Positions 1 through 5,371 of a stretch of DNA of 9,087 bases are shown in pieces. The DNA lies in contig JAGPIR010000039.1 of the NCBI GenBank assembly GCA_018054915.1, positions 1 through 9,087 of the forward strand, in the 5' to 3' direction. This DNA is from Allobrachymonas sp. Lineage in GTDB: Bacteria; Pseudomonadota; Gammaproteobacteria; Burkholderiales; Burkholderiaceae_C. The notes under the pieces were generated by a model. It was not told the DNA's origin, ran no database searches, and saw only the letters and a program-made list of their open reading frames with translations. A program made the position numbers and the translations under genes. Within the stretch, counting starts at the first letter, position 1; the number at the start of each line of letters is the position of its first letter.

Positions 1-325
1 GCACCAAGGCTTGGGGATAGTCGACCACGCTGCTGCGCCAGGGGTGTGCTGCTGCAATCGTGATGCCAATTTCTTCTTGCAGTTCGCGTCGCAGTGCCTG
101 CTCCACGGTTTCATCGGGCTCGATCTTGCCACCCGGAAATTCCCAGTAACCTGGATAGACCTTGCCTGCCGGACGGCTGGTGAGTAAAAAACAGCCATCT
201 GCCTGCTGCAGAATGCCTACGGCTACCTGCACCAGCGTGCGCGACTTGCCAGGAAGCGCATCCATGCGAGGTTGTGCGGCGTCCGCCACCAGAACCGGTT
301 CAGATTCTCGCCCTTCTGTTTTCAT
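1..325 (-). CDS. Nudix hydrolase, MutT/8-oxo-dGTP diphosphatase-like (3' end outside window)
   Basis: The 108 visible residues carry a complete Nudix box at residues 66-88, G-x5-E-x7-RE-L-x-EE-x-G-I (from GKIEPDE to EEIGI). This helix binds divalent metal and hydrolyses nucleoside diphosphates linked to another moiety. The segment before it, YPGYWEFPGGK (57-67), is typical of the MutT/NUDT1 group, which removes oxidised nucleotides such as 8-oxo-dGTP from the pool. The start is an ATG at 325 that overlaps the TGA of the upstream DUF815 gene (ATGA), so the two are probably translationally coupled. About 24 residues precede the first predicted strand, slightly more than in E. coli MutT. The C-terminus lies beyond the left edge. 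The family is certain; substrate specificity is inferred and could be another nucleotide. Confidence 0.9.
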   Translation of the reverse strand, partial: MKTEGRESEPVLVADAAQPRMDALPGKSRTLVQVAVGILQQADGCFLLTSRPAGKVYPGYWEFPGGKIEPDETVEQALRRELQEEIGITIAAAHPWRSSVVDYPQALV

Positions 326-1206
326 GCCTTGAACCGCCCAGCATAATCGCGGGCAAACTGCCAGGCCACACGTCCGCTGCGTGAACCGCGCTCCAGCGCC
401 CAGAGCAGCGCCTGGGGCGCGGCAGCGTCAATTTCCTCTTCGGGAACCTGCAAGCTGCGCAACCACTGGCGCACAATGGCCAAGTATTCGTTCTGGCTGA
501 AAGGATAAAAACTGATCCACAGACCAAAGCGATCGGAGAGGGATATCTTTTCCTCAATCGCCTCGCCGGGATGAATTTCACCATCGGGCGCATGGGTGCG
601 GCCCAGATTGTCCTGCATGAACTCCGGCAGCAGATGCCTGCGGTTGCTGGTAGCACAGATCAACATATTGGATGCGCTGGCCGCCACCGAGCCGTCGAGC
701 ATGGACTTGAGCACCTTGTAGCCAGATTCGCCTTCATCGAAGCTCAGGTCATCACAGAAAATGAGGAACCTCTCTGGCCGCCCGGCCACCAGCTCGGCAA
801 TATCTGGCAAGTCGGTCAGATCACTTTTCCCCACCTCAATCAAGCGCAGCCCGCGTGCGGAAAATGCATGGAGACACGCCTTGATCAGAGATGATTTCCC
901 TGTGCCGCGCGCACCGGTCAGCAGCACGTTGTTGGCGGGTCTGCCCGCCACGAATTGCCGCATATTGCACACCATGCGCTCCTTCTGCGCGTCAATTTCC
1001 CGCAAATCATCCAGAGCAATCTGTGCCACATGGCGCACCGGCTCCAACACGCCGGGCCGCCCTTGCGCCCAACCGCCACTGTTTTTGCGGTACCTGTAGG
1101 CGGCGGAAGCATTCCAGTCCGGCGCCTGCAAGGGTTGCGGCAGCAAAGCCTCCAATTGCCCAAGCACCTTTTCAGCCTGTGCAATCAGGCGTTCGAGATC
1201 AGTCAT
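322..1206 (-). CDS. DUF815-family AAA+ ATP-binding protein
   Basis: A 294-residue cytoplasmic P-loop ATPase of the DUF815 (PF05673) type. It has Walker A GARGTGKSS at 98-106, Walker B FLIFCDDLSFDE at 147-158, and a sensor-1-like segment ATSNRRHL at about 185-192. The N-terminal 95 residues lack a recognisable catalytic motif. The DDLSFDE segment and the position after Walker B match the DUF815 pattern. No biochemical role is well established for the family. I chose the ATG at 1206; a TTG 18 bases upstream (1224) would add six residues but has no better ribosome site, and neither start has a clear Shine-Dalgarno sequence. Its TGA overlaps the start of the Nudix gene. It is separated from rplI upstream by a strong terminator, so it needs its own promoter in 1207-1450; I saw no convincing one. 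Confidence 0.88.
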   Translation of the reverse strand: MTDLERLIAQAEKVLGQLEALLPQPLQAPDWNASAAYRYRKNSGGWAQGRPGVLEPVRHVAQIALDDLREIDAQKERMVCNMRQFVAGRPANNVLLTGARGTGKSSLIKACLHAFSARGLRLIEVGKSDLTDLPDIAELVAGRPERFLIFCDDLSFDEGESGYKVLKSMLDGSVAASASNMLICATSNRRHLLPEFMQDNLGRTHAPDGEIHPGEAIEEKISLSDRFGLWISFYPFSQNEYLAIVRQWLRSLQVPEEEIDAAAPQALLWALERGSRSGRVAWQFARDYAGRFKA

Positions 1207-1450
1207 ATGAACAGCAATACGCAAGAATAGGCAGATTGCTCAAGCATACCTCAGGCGCGACGACAGCGATCTGCCCAAGGAAACCAGTTGGTTGCCCGCA
1301 ATCTCGAAGACTAGGAAACCGGAGCTTCCGTCGCCTCACCGCGCCCCCAAGGAAATGACACTGACTGCCCCCAGCGCAGCAAAAGGCCACCCACGCCTGC
1401 CCACCATCCGGCCGAATACCCTGAGCCCCGGATGTCCAACAGATACAGGG
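1207..1450. other. Intergenic region between the rplI terminator and the DUF815 gene
   Basis: These roughly 240 bases should hold the promoter of the DUF815-Nudix pair, because rplI transcription is expected to end at 1451-1484. The best -10-like hexamer on the minus strand is TATGCT about 35 bases before the ATG, but no matching -35 is visible. Open frames in the stretch have no recognisable protein features. No RNA gene or repeat was seen. Confidence 0.4.
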
Positions 1451-1484
1451 CAAAAAAAAGCTGCCTGGATTCCCAGGCAGCTTT
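1451..1484 (-). terminator. Intrinsic terminator of the rpsF-priB-rpsR-rplI operon
   Basis: A perfect 12-bp stem (1457-1468 with 1473-1484) closes a four-base loop (1469-1472). On the minus strand the stem is followed by an uninterrupted run of eight T (1452-1459, partly inside the stem). It lies 22 bases after the rplI stop codon and is oriented to end that operon. The hairpin plus U-tract on the minus strand is textbook; on the plus strand no T-run follows. Confidence 0.93.
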
Positions 1485-1506
1485 GGATGCGGCGCGCCAG
1501 AAAAAA

Positions 1507-1959
1507 TCAGGCGGTTTCGCCGTAAACGGTTACGTTCACGTCCACCACCACATCGGTGTGCAGGGCGACTTGCACCGTGCTTTCGCTGACGGTCTTGATC
1601 GGACCATTGGGCATGCGCACCTGGGACTTGTGCACGTCAAATCCCATCTTGCCGAGTTCTTCGGCAATGTCATGGTTGGTGACGGAACCGAACAGGCGGC
1701 CATCCACACCAGCCTTTTGCGTCAGCTTGACGTTGGCGCCGGAGAGTTTTTCTCCCTGGCCTTGGGCGGCGGACAATTTGTCGGCGGCCTGCTTTTCCAG
1801 TTCGGCGCGGCGCGCCTCAAATTCCTTGATCGCAGTATCGGTGGCACGGCGGGCGCGGCCGGAAGGAATCAGGAAGTTGCGGGCATAGCCGTCCTTGACC
1901 CTCACGACTTCGCCGAGGTTGCCCAGATTGAGAACTTTGTCGAGCAGAATGACTTGCAT
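1507..1959 (-). CDS. rplI: 50S ribosomal protein L9
   Basis: A 150-residue ribosomal protein L9, the usual bacterial length. It binds 23S rRNA near the base of the L1 stalk through its N-terminal domain and reaches out along the 30S subunit with its C-terminal domain. The N-terminal signature is clear (MQVILLDKV, then LGNLGEVVRVKDGYARNFLIP to about residue 37). It is followed by the charged connecting helix (about 41-75) and the C-terminal domain with DGRLFGSVT. The start is the ATG at 1959, which gives the conserved MQVILL; the frame is open six codons further up but that would add non-family residues. A GAGGAG ribosome site (1970-1975) lies 10 bases upstream and overlaps the rpsR stop, which implies coupling to rpsR. 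It is the last gene of the operon and is followed directly by a terminator. Betaproteobacterial relatives often have dnaB next; it is absent here. Confidence 0.98.
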   Translation of the reverse strand: MQVILLDKVLNLGNLGEVVRVKDGYARNFLIPSGRARRATDTAIKEFEARRAELEKQAADKLSAAQGQGEKLSGANVKLTQKAGVDGRLFGSVTNHDIAEELGKMGFDVHKSQVRMPNGPIKTVSESTVQVALHTDVVVDVNVTVYGETA

Positions 1960-1973
1960 GGCTTGGGCACTCC

Positions 1974-2255
1974 TCAAATTTTGTGCTGGTCGCTGAAGGG
2001 CAGCAGAGCCAGAAACCGCGAGCGCTTGATGGCGGTATTGAGCTGACGCTGGTAAATGGCGCGTGTGCCGGTCAGACGCGCCGGAATGATCTTGCCGTTT
2101 TCGCCAATGAAATCACGCAAGGTATCGATGTCTTTGTAATCAATTTCTTCCACCTTGGCGACGGTGAAGCGGCAGAAACGCTTGCGCTTGAACAACAGGT
2201 TCTGCGCGGCGCGCCGGGGGCGCCTGTCCTTGCTGGCATTCTTGAATGTGGCCAT
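1974..2255 (-). CDS. rpsR: 30S ribosomal protein S18
   Basis: A 93-residue S18, which binds the central domain of 16S rRNA as a heterodimer with S6. The conserved core is visible: FKRKRFCRFT (about 22-31), then IDYKDIDTLRDFI and the basic segment PARLTGTRAIYQRQLNTAIKRSRFLALLPF (about 58-87). Only one cysteine is present, so this is not the four-cysteine zinc-binding form. A strong ribosome site, AGGAGA at 2264-2269, lies 8 bases before the ATG. The stop codon overlaps the rplI ribosome site. Its partner S6 is encoded in the same operon, with priB between them, the standard arrangement in beta- and gammaproteobacteria. Confidence 0.98.
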   Translation of the reverse strand: MATFKNASKDRRPRRAAQNLLFKRKRFCRFTVAKVEEIDYKDIDTLRDFIGENGKIIPARLTGTRAIYQRQLNTAIKRSRFLALLPFSDQHKI

Positions 2256-2305
2256 GACAAAAATCTCCTGAAAAATCTGTATAGGGTAAGGGCTGTCAAT
2301 ACGGA

Positions 2306-2647
2306 CTAGCCGGTCACGAAAGACTGCACATGAAAGACGACGGATGTGTTGCGACCCGTGCTGTGTCGGAATCGGGCGGAACCGCCCAAAAATCCCTCAA
2401 ACCGGGCCTGGACACCCAATGGTTGCCGGCCCAACTGTTCTGCCACGGGTCCCACGGCCACCGCTTTGAGCCGGACTTGCACTTTGCGCAAGAGGCCGGC
2501 TTCAACCACGTCCGATTGGTGCTCCAGCACACAATCAATCGCCGGGATACCTGCGGGGCTGAACCGCAGCGCGGCCACTTCCACCAGCTGCGCCGTCAGC
2601 GTCCAATGATTGACGCAGGCGGCTGATGGGGTGCCATCGTCCTTCAA
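2306..2647 (-). CDS. priB: Primosomal replication protein N (PriB), TTG start
   Basis: Position between rpsF and rpsR and the single-strand-binding OB-fold pattern identify PriB, which helps PriA reload the replicative helicase at stalled forks. The diagnostic core is VNHWTLTAQLVE (about 12-23), LRFSPAGIPAIDCVLEHQS (about 27-45), EAGLLRKVQVRLKAVAVG, and the C-terminal strand VVFHVQSF. With the start chosen here it has 113 residues, a little longer than the usual 100 or so; the extra length is the leader peptide and a GGSARFRHSTGRN insertion before the last strand. No ATG or GTG lies in frame between the rpsF stop and the conserved core. The first usable start is TTG at 2647, seven bases past the rpsF stop, with no clear ribosome site, so translation probably depends on coupling to rpsF. 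An ATG at 2637 is out of frame and closes after 13 codons. Confidence 0.88.
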   Translation of the reverse strand: MKDDGTPSAACVNHWTLTAQLVEVAALRFSPAGIPAIDCVLEHQSDVVEAGLLRKVQVRLKAVAVGPVAEQLGRQPLGVQARFEGFLGGSARFRHSTGRNTSVVFHVQSFVTG

Positions 2648-2654
2648 GCCGCAA

Positions 2655-3029
2655 TCATTCGGCTTCTGCTTCGCTCGGCGCTTGCTGAGTCTTGCGCGCC
2701 TCTTCACGCTCAACCGACTTCATCATGAGCGACGGCGCAGTTTCAGCTTTTTTCTTCTGCACGGTCAAGTGGCGCAGCACGGCGTCGTTGAAGCGGAAAG
2801 CATGTTCCAGTTCACTCATCACGGCCTGGTCGGCCTCAATGTTCAGGCACAGATAATGCGCCTTGCCCAGTTTGTTGATCTGGTACGCCAACTGCCGGCG
2901 GCCCCAGTCTTCAACACGGTGCACCTGGCCCTTGCCAGCGATGACCATTCCCTTGTAACGTTCCAGCATGGCCGGAACCTGCTCGCTCTGATCCGGATGG
3001 ATCAGCAAGATAATTTCATAATGACGCAT
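2655..3029 (-). CDS. rpsF: 30S ribosomal protein S6
   Basis: A 124-residue S6, the 30S platform protein that pairs with S18. The opening MRHYEIILLIHPDQSEQVP, the middle segment VHRVEDWGRRQLAYQINKLG (about 37-56) and YLCLNIEAD are all conserved. The C-terminal tail is charged and ends in EAEAE, as in proteobacterial S6 proteins that are glutamylated by RimK; modification here is inferred only. I chose the ATG at 3029 rather than a GTG two codons upstream because it matches the family start and sits 5 bases after GAGGAG (3035-3040). It is the first gene of the ribosomal operon, preceded by a good promoter and a leader with two predicted hairpins. Confidence 0.98.
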   Translation of the reverse strand: MRHYEIILLIHPDQSEQVPAMLERYKGMVIAGKGQVHRVEDWGRRQLAYQINKLGKAHYLCLNIEADQAVMSELEHAFRFNDAVLRHLTVQKKKAETAPSLMMKSVEREEARKTQQAPSEAEAE

Positions 3030-3092
3030 GAACACTCCTCTTACGGATAAAAGCCGCCTGCAGCGTCAGAAAGATGCAGTGCGGCAAGAGAA
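3030..3092 (-). promoter_or_regulatory. rpsF leader with two hairpins, possible S6:S18 autoregulatory element
   Basis: The predicted 5' leader of about 63 bases folds into two hairpins. The first pairs 3075-3085 with 3053-3062 (10 bp, GCCGC/CTGCA against TGCAG/GCGGC, a single A bulge at 3080, 12-base loop). The second pairs 3048-3053 with 3038-3043 (one G-U pair; it shares base 3053 with the first). It exposes CCG in a four-base loop and covers half of the GAGGAG ribosome site. rpsF leaders in many bacteria carry an S6:S18-binding motif with an unpaired CCG; equating this leader with that motif is inference. Confidence 0.5.
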
Positions 3093-3098
3093 ACGTGG

Positions 3099-3127
3099 AT
3101 TATAACCATCTGCCAACTTGCCCACAA
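3099..3127 (-). promoter_or_regulatory. Sigma-70 promoter of the rpsF operon
   Basis: On the minus strand a perfect TATAAT (3099-3104) is preceded by TTGTGG (3122-3127) at a 17-base spacing. The start of transcription would lie near 3092, about 63 bases before the rpsF ATG. The match and position make this the likely main promoter of the ribosomal protein operon. Confidence 0.82.
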
Positions 3128-3166
3128 GTGGCATCCGTGGCAGAACACATACGCGTGGCGCCTGCC

Positions 3167-3201
3167 CTGCACGCCGTGACGCAGGCCGGTCCGGCGTGCA
3201 G
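3167..3201 (-). terminator. Probable terminator hairpin after phaB (no T-run)
   Basis: A perfect 10-bp inverted repeat (CTGCACGCCG at 3167-3176, its complement at 3192-3201) lies 11 bases past the phaB stop. The loop can extend the stem by three more pairs (3178-3180 with 3189-3191). It separates phaB from the rpsF promoter. No T-tract follows on either strand, so it may be a weak or Rho-assisted terminator or an mRNA-stabilising hairpin. Confidence 0.5.
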
Positions 3202-3211
3202 GCGCACGGCT

Positions 3212-3949
3212 TCAGTACATATGCAGGCCACCGTTGCAGGAAAAGTCCGCGCCAGTGGTAAAGCCCGCATCATCGCCAGCCAGCCAGCCGACGATGGAGC
3301 CAATCTCTTCCGGCGTTCCCAAACGCTTCACCGGAATGGTGGCCACGATTTTTTCCAGAATTTCGGGCTTGATGGCACGAACCATGTCGGTGCCGATATA
3401 GCCCGGACTGACCGTATTGACTGTCACGCCCTTGCCGGCCAGCTCCTGTGCGAGCGCCTTGGTGAAGCCGTGCATGCCGGCCTTGGCTGCCGAGTAGTTG
3501 GTCTGGCCAGCTTGGCCCTTTTGTCCGTTGACCGAGCTGATCTGAATGATGCGCCCCCAACCTTTCTCCACCATGTCGGGCGCCACCTGCTTGGTGACGT
3601 TGAACATGCTGGTCAGGTTGGTGTTGATGACGGCGTCCCATTCCTCGCGCGTCATCTTCATGAACATGCGGTCCCGCGTAATGCCCGCATTGTTCACCAG
3701 CACGTCAATGGGCCCATGCTCGGCCTTGGCCTTGGCAAAGGCGTCAGCGGTGGACTGCCAGTCGGCCACATCAGCGGCACTGGCGTGGAAAGTAAAGCCA
3801 TCGGCCTTCTGCTCATCCAGCCATTTCTGGTAGTCGCGGCTGGGGCTGCAACCAGCAATGACCTTGAACCCCCGCTGATGCAGGCTGCGGCAGATGGCGG
3901 TTCCAATGCCCCCCATACCCCCGGTCACATAGGCGATTTTCTGGCTCAT
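3212..3949 (-). CDS. phaB: Acetoacetyl-CoA reductase (NADPH-dependent, PHB synthesis)
   Basis: A 245-residue short-chain dehydrogenase that reduces acetoacetyl-CoA to (R)-3-hydroxybutyryl-CoA, the monomer precursor for polyhydroxybutyrate, in the cytoplasm. It shows the Rossmann nucleotide-binding motif TGGMGGIG (9-16), NNAG (86-89), and the catalytic tetrad Asn110, Ser138, Tyr151 and Lys155 (ISSVNGQKGQAGQTNYSAAK). The GQ-G-TNYSAAKAGMHGFTKALAQE segment and the length match Ralstonia-type PhaB better than FabG. The ATG at 3949 follows AAGGAG (3957-3962) by 7 bases. It is monocistronic here: phaA and phaC are not adjacent, and a hairpin separates it from rpsF downstream. Residual doubt concerns only PhaB against the related FabG family. 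Confidence 0.93.
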   Translation of the reverse strand: MSQKIAYVTGGMGGIGTAICRSLHQRGFKVIAGCSPSRDYQKWLDEQKADGFTFHASAADVADWQSTADAFAKAKAEHGPIDVLVNNAGITRDRMFMKMTREEWDAVINTNLTSMFNVTKQVAPDMVEKGWGRIIQISSVNGQKGQAGQTNYSAAKAGMHGFTKALAQELAGKGVTVNTVSPGYIGTDMVRAIKPEILEKIVATIPVKRLGTPEEIGSIVGWLAGDDAGFTTGADFSCNGGLHMY

Positions 3950-3996
3950 GGCTTATCTCCTTTGGTCATGAAAAATTATGAAAATGCTCCGTGTAC

Positions 3997-4038
3997 ATTA
4001 TACAAAATGAGACGGCCGGACTTGGCTTTTCATCCGGC
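3997..4038 (-). promoter_or_regulatory. Candidate phaB promoter (-10) with upstream inverted repeat
   Basis: On the minus strand a perfect TATAAT (3997-4002) lies about 50 bases before the phaB ATG. The -35 position (about 4020-4025) reads CCAAGT, a poor match. An inverted repeat GCCGGA-N12-TCCGGC (4015-4020 and 4033-4038) spans the -35 region and could be a regulator site. The -10 is clear by sequence; promoter activity and regulation are inferred. Confidence 0.5.
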
Positions 4039-4175
4039 AGCACACCGGGGGAAATACCTACCATGCCAAAGATATAAACTGCTCTCATCCGCATCGGGTT
4101 CTGCCGTCATGGTGCCAACCGCGAATTCCGCACCAAGACGGCGCCATGCCAAGTGTGTTTTTCAAGGAGGTGCAC

Positions 4176-4820
4176 ATGCCGAAACTGACTTTCTATACCC
4201 ACCCCATGTCACGTGGCCGCACGGTGCGCTGGATGCTGGAAGAGTGTGGCGCCACCTATGAAACCGTGCCGCTGGAATATGGCAGCACGATGAAGGCCCC
4301 CGAGTACCTTGCAATCAATCCCATGGGAAAGGTTCCGGCCATCCGGCACAACGACACCGTGATTACGGAAACGGCCGCAATCTGCGCATACCTGGCCGAC
4401 CTGTTGCCGCTCAGGCAACTGGCGCCATCCACCAACAACCCGGAGCGCGGAAGCTATTACCGTTGGTTGTTTTTTGCGGCCGGAGTGGTCGAGCCTGCCG
4501 CTGTTGCCAAGTCCATGGGGCTGCTGGCACCCGAAGACAAGCGTCTGGTGGCCGGTTATGGCAGTTTTGACGACGTAATGCGCGTGCTGGAGATGACAAC
4601 GGCGCAGGCCGTGAAACAGGGCGGCTATCTGTGCGCCCGGCATTTCACAGCGGCAGACCTGTATCTGGCATCGCAACTGGACTGGGGCATGCGATTTGGC
4701 ACCATCGACAAGCGCCAGGCGTTTGCGGACTACATCGGCCCGTTGCTGCAGCGCCCGGCCAAACAAACGGCAGATGCGCTGGACGACGCCCTGCTCACCC
4801 AGATGCCGCAGAAGGAGTAG
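4176..4820 (+). CDS. Glutathione S-transferase family protein
   Basis: A 214-residue cytosolic GST. The N-terminal thioredoxin-like domain (about 1-76) opens with KLTFYTHPMSRGRTVRWML; Ser12 is the likely residue that activates glutathione. It includes the cis-proline loop KVPAI (Val53-Pro54) and the glutathione-contacting ETAAI (Glu65-Thr66). The all-helical C-terminal domain has the folding motif FTAADLYLASQLDWG near residues 158-172. The reaction is conjugation of glutathione to electrophiles, or a related thiol role; the substrate is unknown. The ATG at 4176 is preceded by a strong AAGGAGG (4164-4170) with 5-base spacing, which rules out the in-frame upstream ATG at 4146. It is divergent from phaB and appears to be a single-gene transcript. 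A 7-bp inverted repeat (4830-4836 with 4854-4860) just after the stop could assist termination but lacks a T-run. Confidence 0.93.
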   Translation: MPKLTFYTHPMSRGRTVRWMLEECGATYETVPLEYGSTMKAPEYLAINPMGKVPAIRHNDTVITETAAICAYLADLLPLRQLAPSTNNPERGSYYRWLFFAAGVVEPAAVAKSMGLLAPEDKRLVAGYGSFDDVMRVLEMTTAQAVKQGGYLCARHFTAADLYLASQLDWGMRFGTIDKRQAFADYIGPLLQRPAKQTADALDDALLTQMPQKE

Positions 4821-5305
4821 AAGCCGGGAGGGCCAGGCCACAAAACCACTCCACTGGCCCCAGTCGCAACGTCCGCACGTACTTTGACAGCAGTCAACAG
4901 GCAAACAAGACGTACCATACGTATCCGTCCGACACGCAACGAACCGCACACGGGGCGCCCTGCAGCGAAACTTGAAGCTGTTGCACCACCCAGCCCCGCT
5001 CACCTTGCAGCTATCGTCAAGCGCCGTCCAAGTTCAGCGCGTCGTAGGAGTGCGGCAGCCATGGTCACGGGCCGCATGCTCTGCATGCGCACGGCAATCC
5101 ACTGGCTCCACCCAGGACACACCCCACACCGTCGAACACCGGCTGGGCGCTCTGAGCGCCAGGCCCGATGTCTCGAAGGCGCAGCAGACCACCCGGATCC
5201 TTAGAAGACCCATCCATCTTTCCTCTCCACGCAAGTCGGATTTAGCGGATGAGAAGCGGTGTTTACAGCCACCATCCCTCTAACAACCAGGTCCGAAGCA
5301 TATCT

Positions 5306-5334
5306 TTGACAGGCATTTCATGCTACACTAATTA
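5306..5334 (+). promoter_or_regulatory. Candidate promoter of the fabI-like/efflux operon
   Basis: A perfect -35 hexamer TTGACA (5306-5311) has TAATTA (5329-5334) at 17-base spacing, a poor -10. Alternatively TGCTACACT (5321-5329) is an extended -10 element (TG-n-TACACT) that would work without that -35, since the spacing between TTGACA and TACACT is only 12. Either reading puts the transcription start at or inside the adjacent inverted repeat, about 25-35 bases before the fabI-like ATG. Confidence 0.55.
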
Positions 5335-5347
5335 CCGACCAGTCGGT
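5334..5347. promoter_or_regulatory. TetR-family-type operator palindrome
   Basis: A perfect inverted repeat with 6-base arms and a CA centre, ACCGAC-CA-GTCGGT, abuts the -10 region and covers the likely transcription start. ACCG/CGGT half-sites of this form are typical of TetR-family repressors of efflux operons; the E. coli CecR (YbiH) sites are of this general kind, from memory. No regulator gene lies in the window, so it must be elsewhere, perhaps downstream of the operon. Confidence 0.65.
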
Positions 5348-5371
5348 TATTTAAAAATAAAGCGATGATTT

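Larger units (their letters stand above)
4821..5371. other. 551-base stretch without a convincing gene; possible junction region
   Basis: Apart from the promoter and operator at its right end, no frame here gives a recognisable protein. On the minus strand a 50-codon frame (5065-5217, starting MDGSSKDPGG) follows a GGAGAGG-like ribosome site, but it is unrecognised and has odd composition (four Cys near the end). Two compact hairpins with three-base loops stand out: CGCATGC-TCT-GCATGCG (5073-5089) and GGCGCT-CTG-AGCGCC (5146-5160). No tRNA, insertion-sequence end or long direct repeat was seen. It lies between core genes and the efflux operon and may be eroded sequence at an insertion boundary. 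Confidence 0.45.

Noticed and set aside
3074..4261. A 395-codon plus-strand frame covering phaB and its flanks.
   Set aside because: It is antisense to phaB, whose catalytic tetrad and ribosome site are intact; the frame has no family features.
4830..4860. Inverted repeat GGGCCAG/CTGGCCC just after the GST stop as an intrinsic terminator.
   Set aside because: The loop is 17 bases and no T-run follows; too weak to annotate as a terminator on its own.
4884..5204. A 106-codon plus-strand frame after the GST gene.
   Set aside because: Very Arg/Pro/Thr-rich with no family pattern and no ribosome site; typical of a chance open frame in GC-rich DNA.
5065..5217. A 50-codon minus-strand frame beginning MDGSSKDPGG after a GGAGAGG-like ribosome site.
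   Set aside because: It is unrecognised, short, ends in an unlikely Cys-rich tail, and a second ATG four bases on opens another frame equally well. Kept only as a note on the gap.
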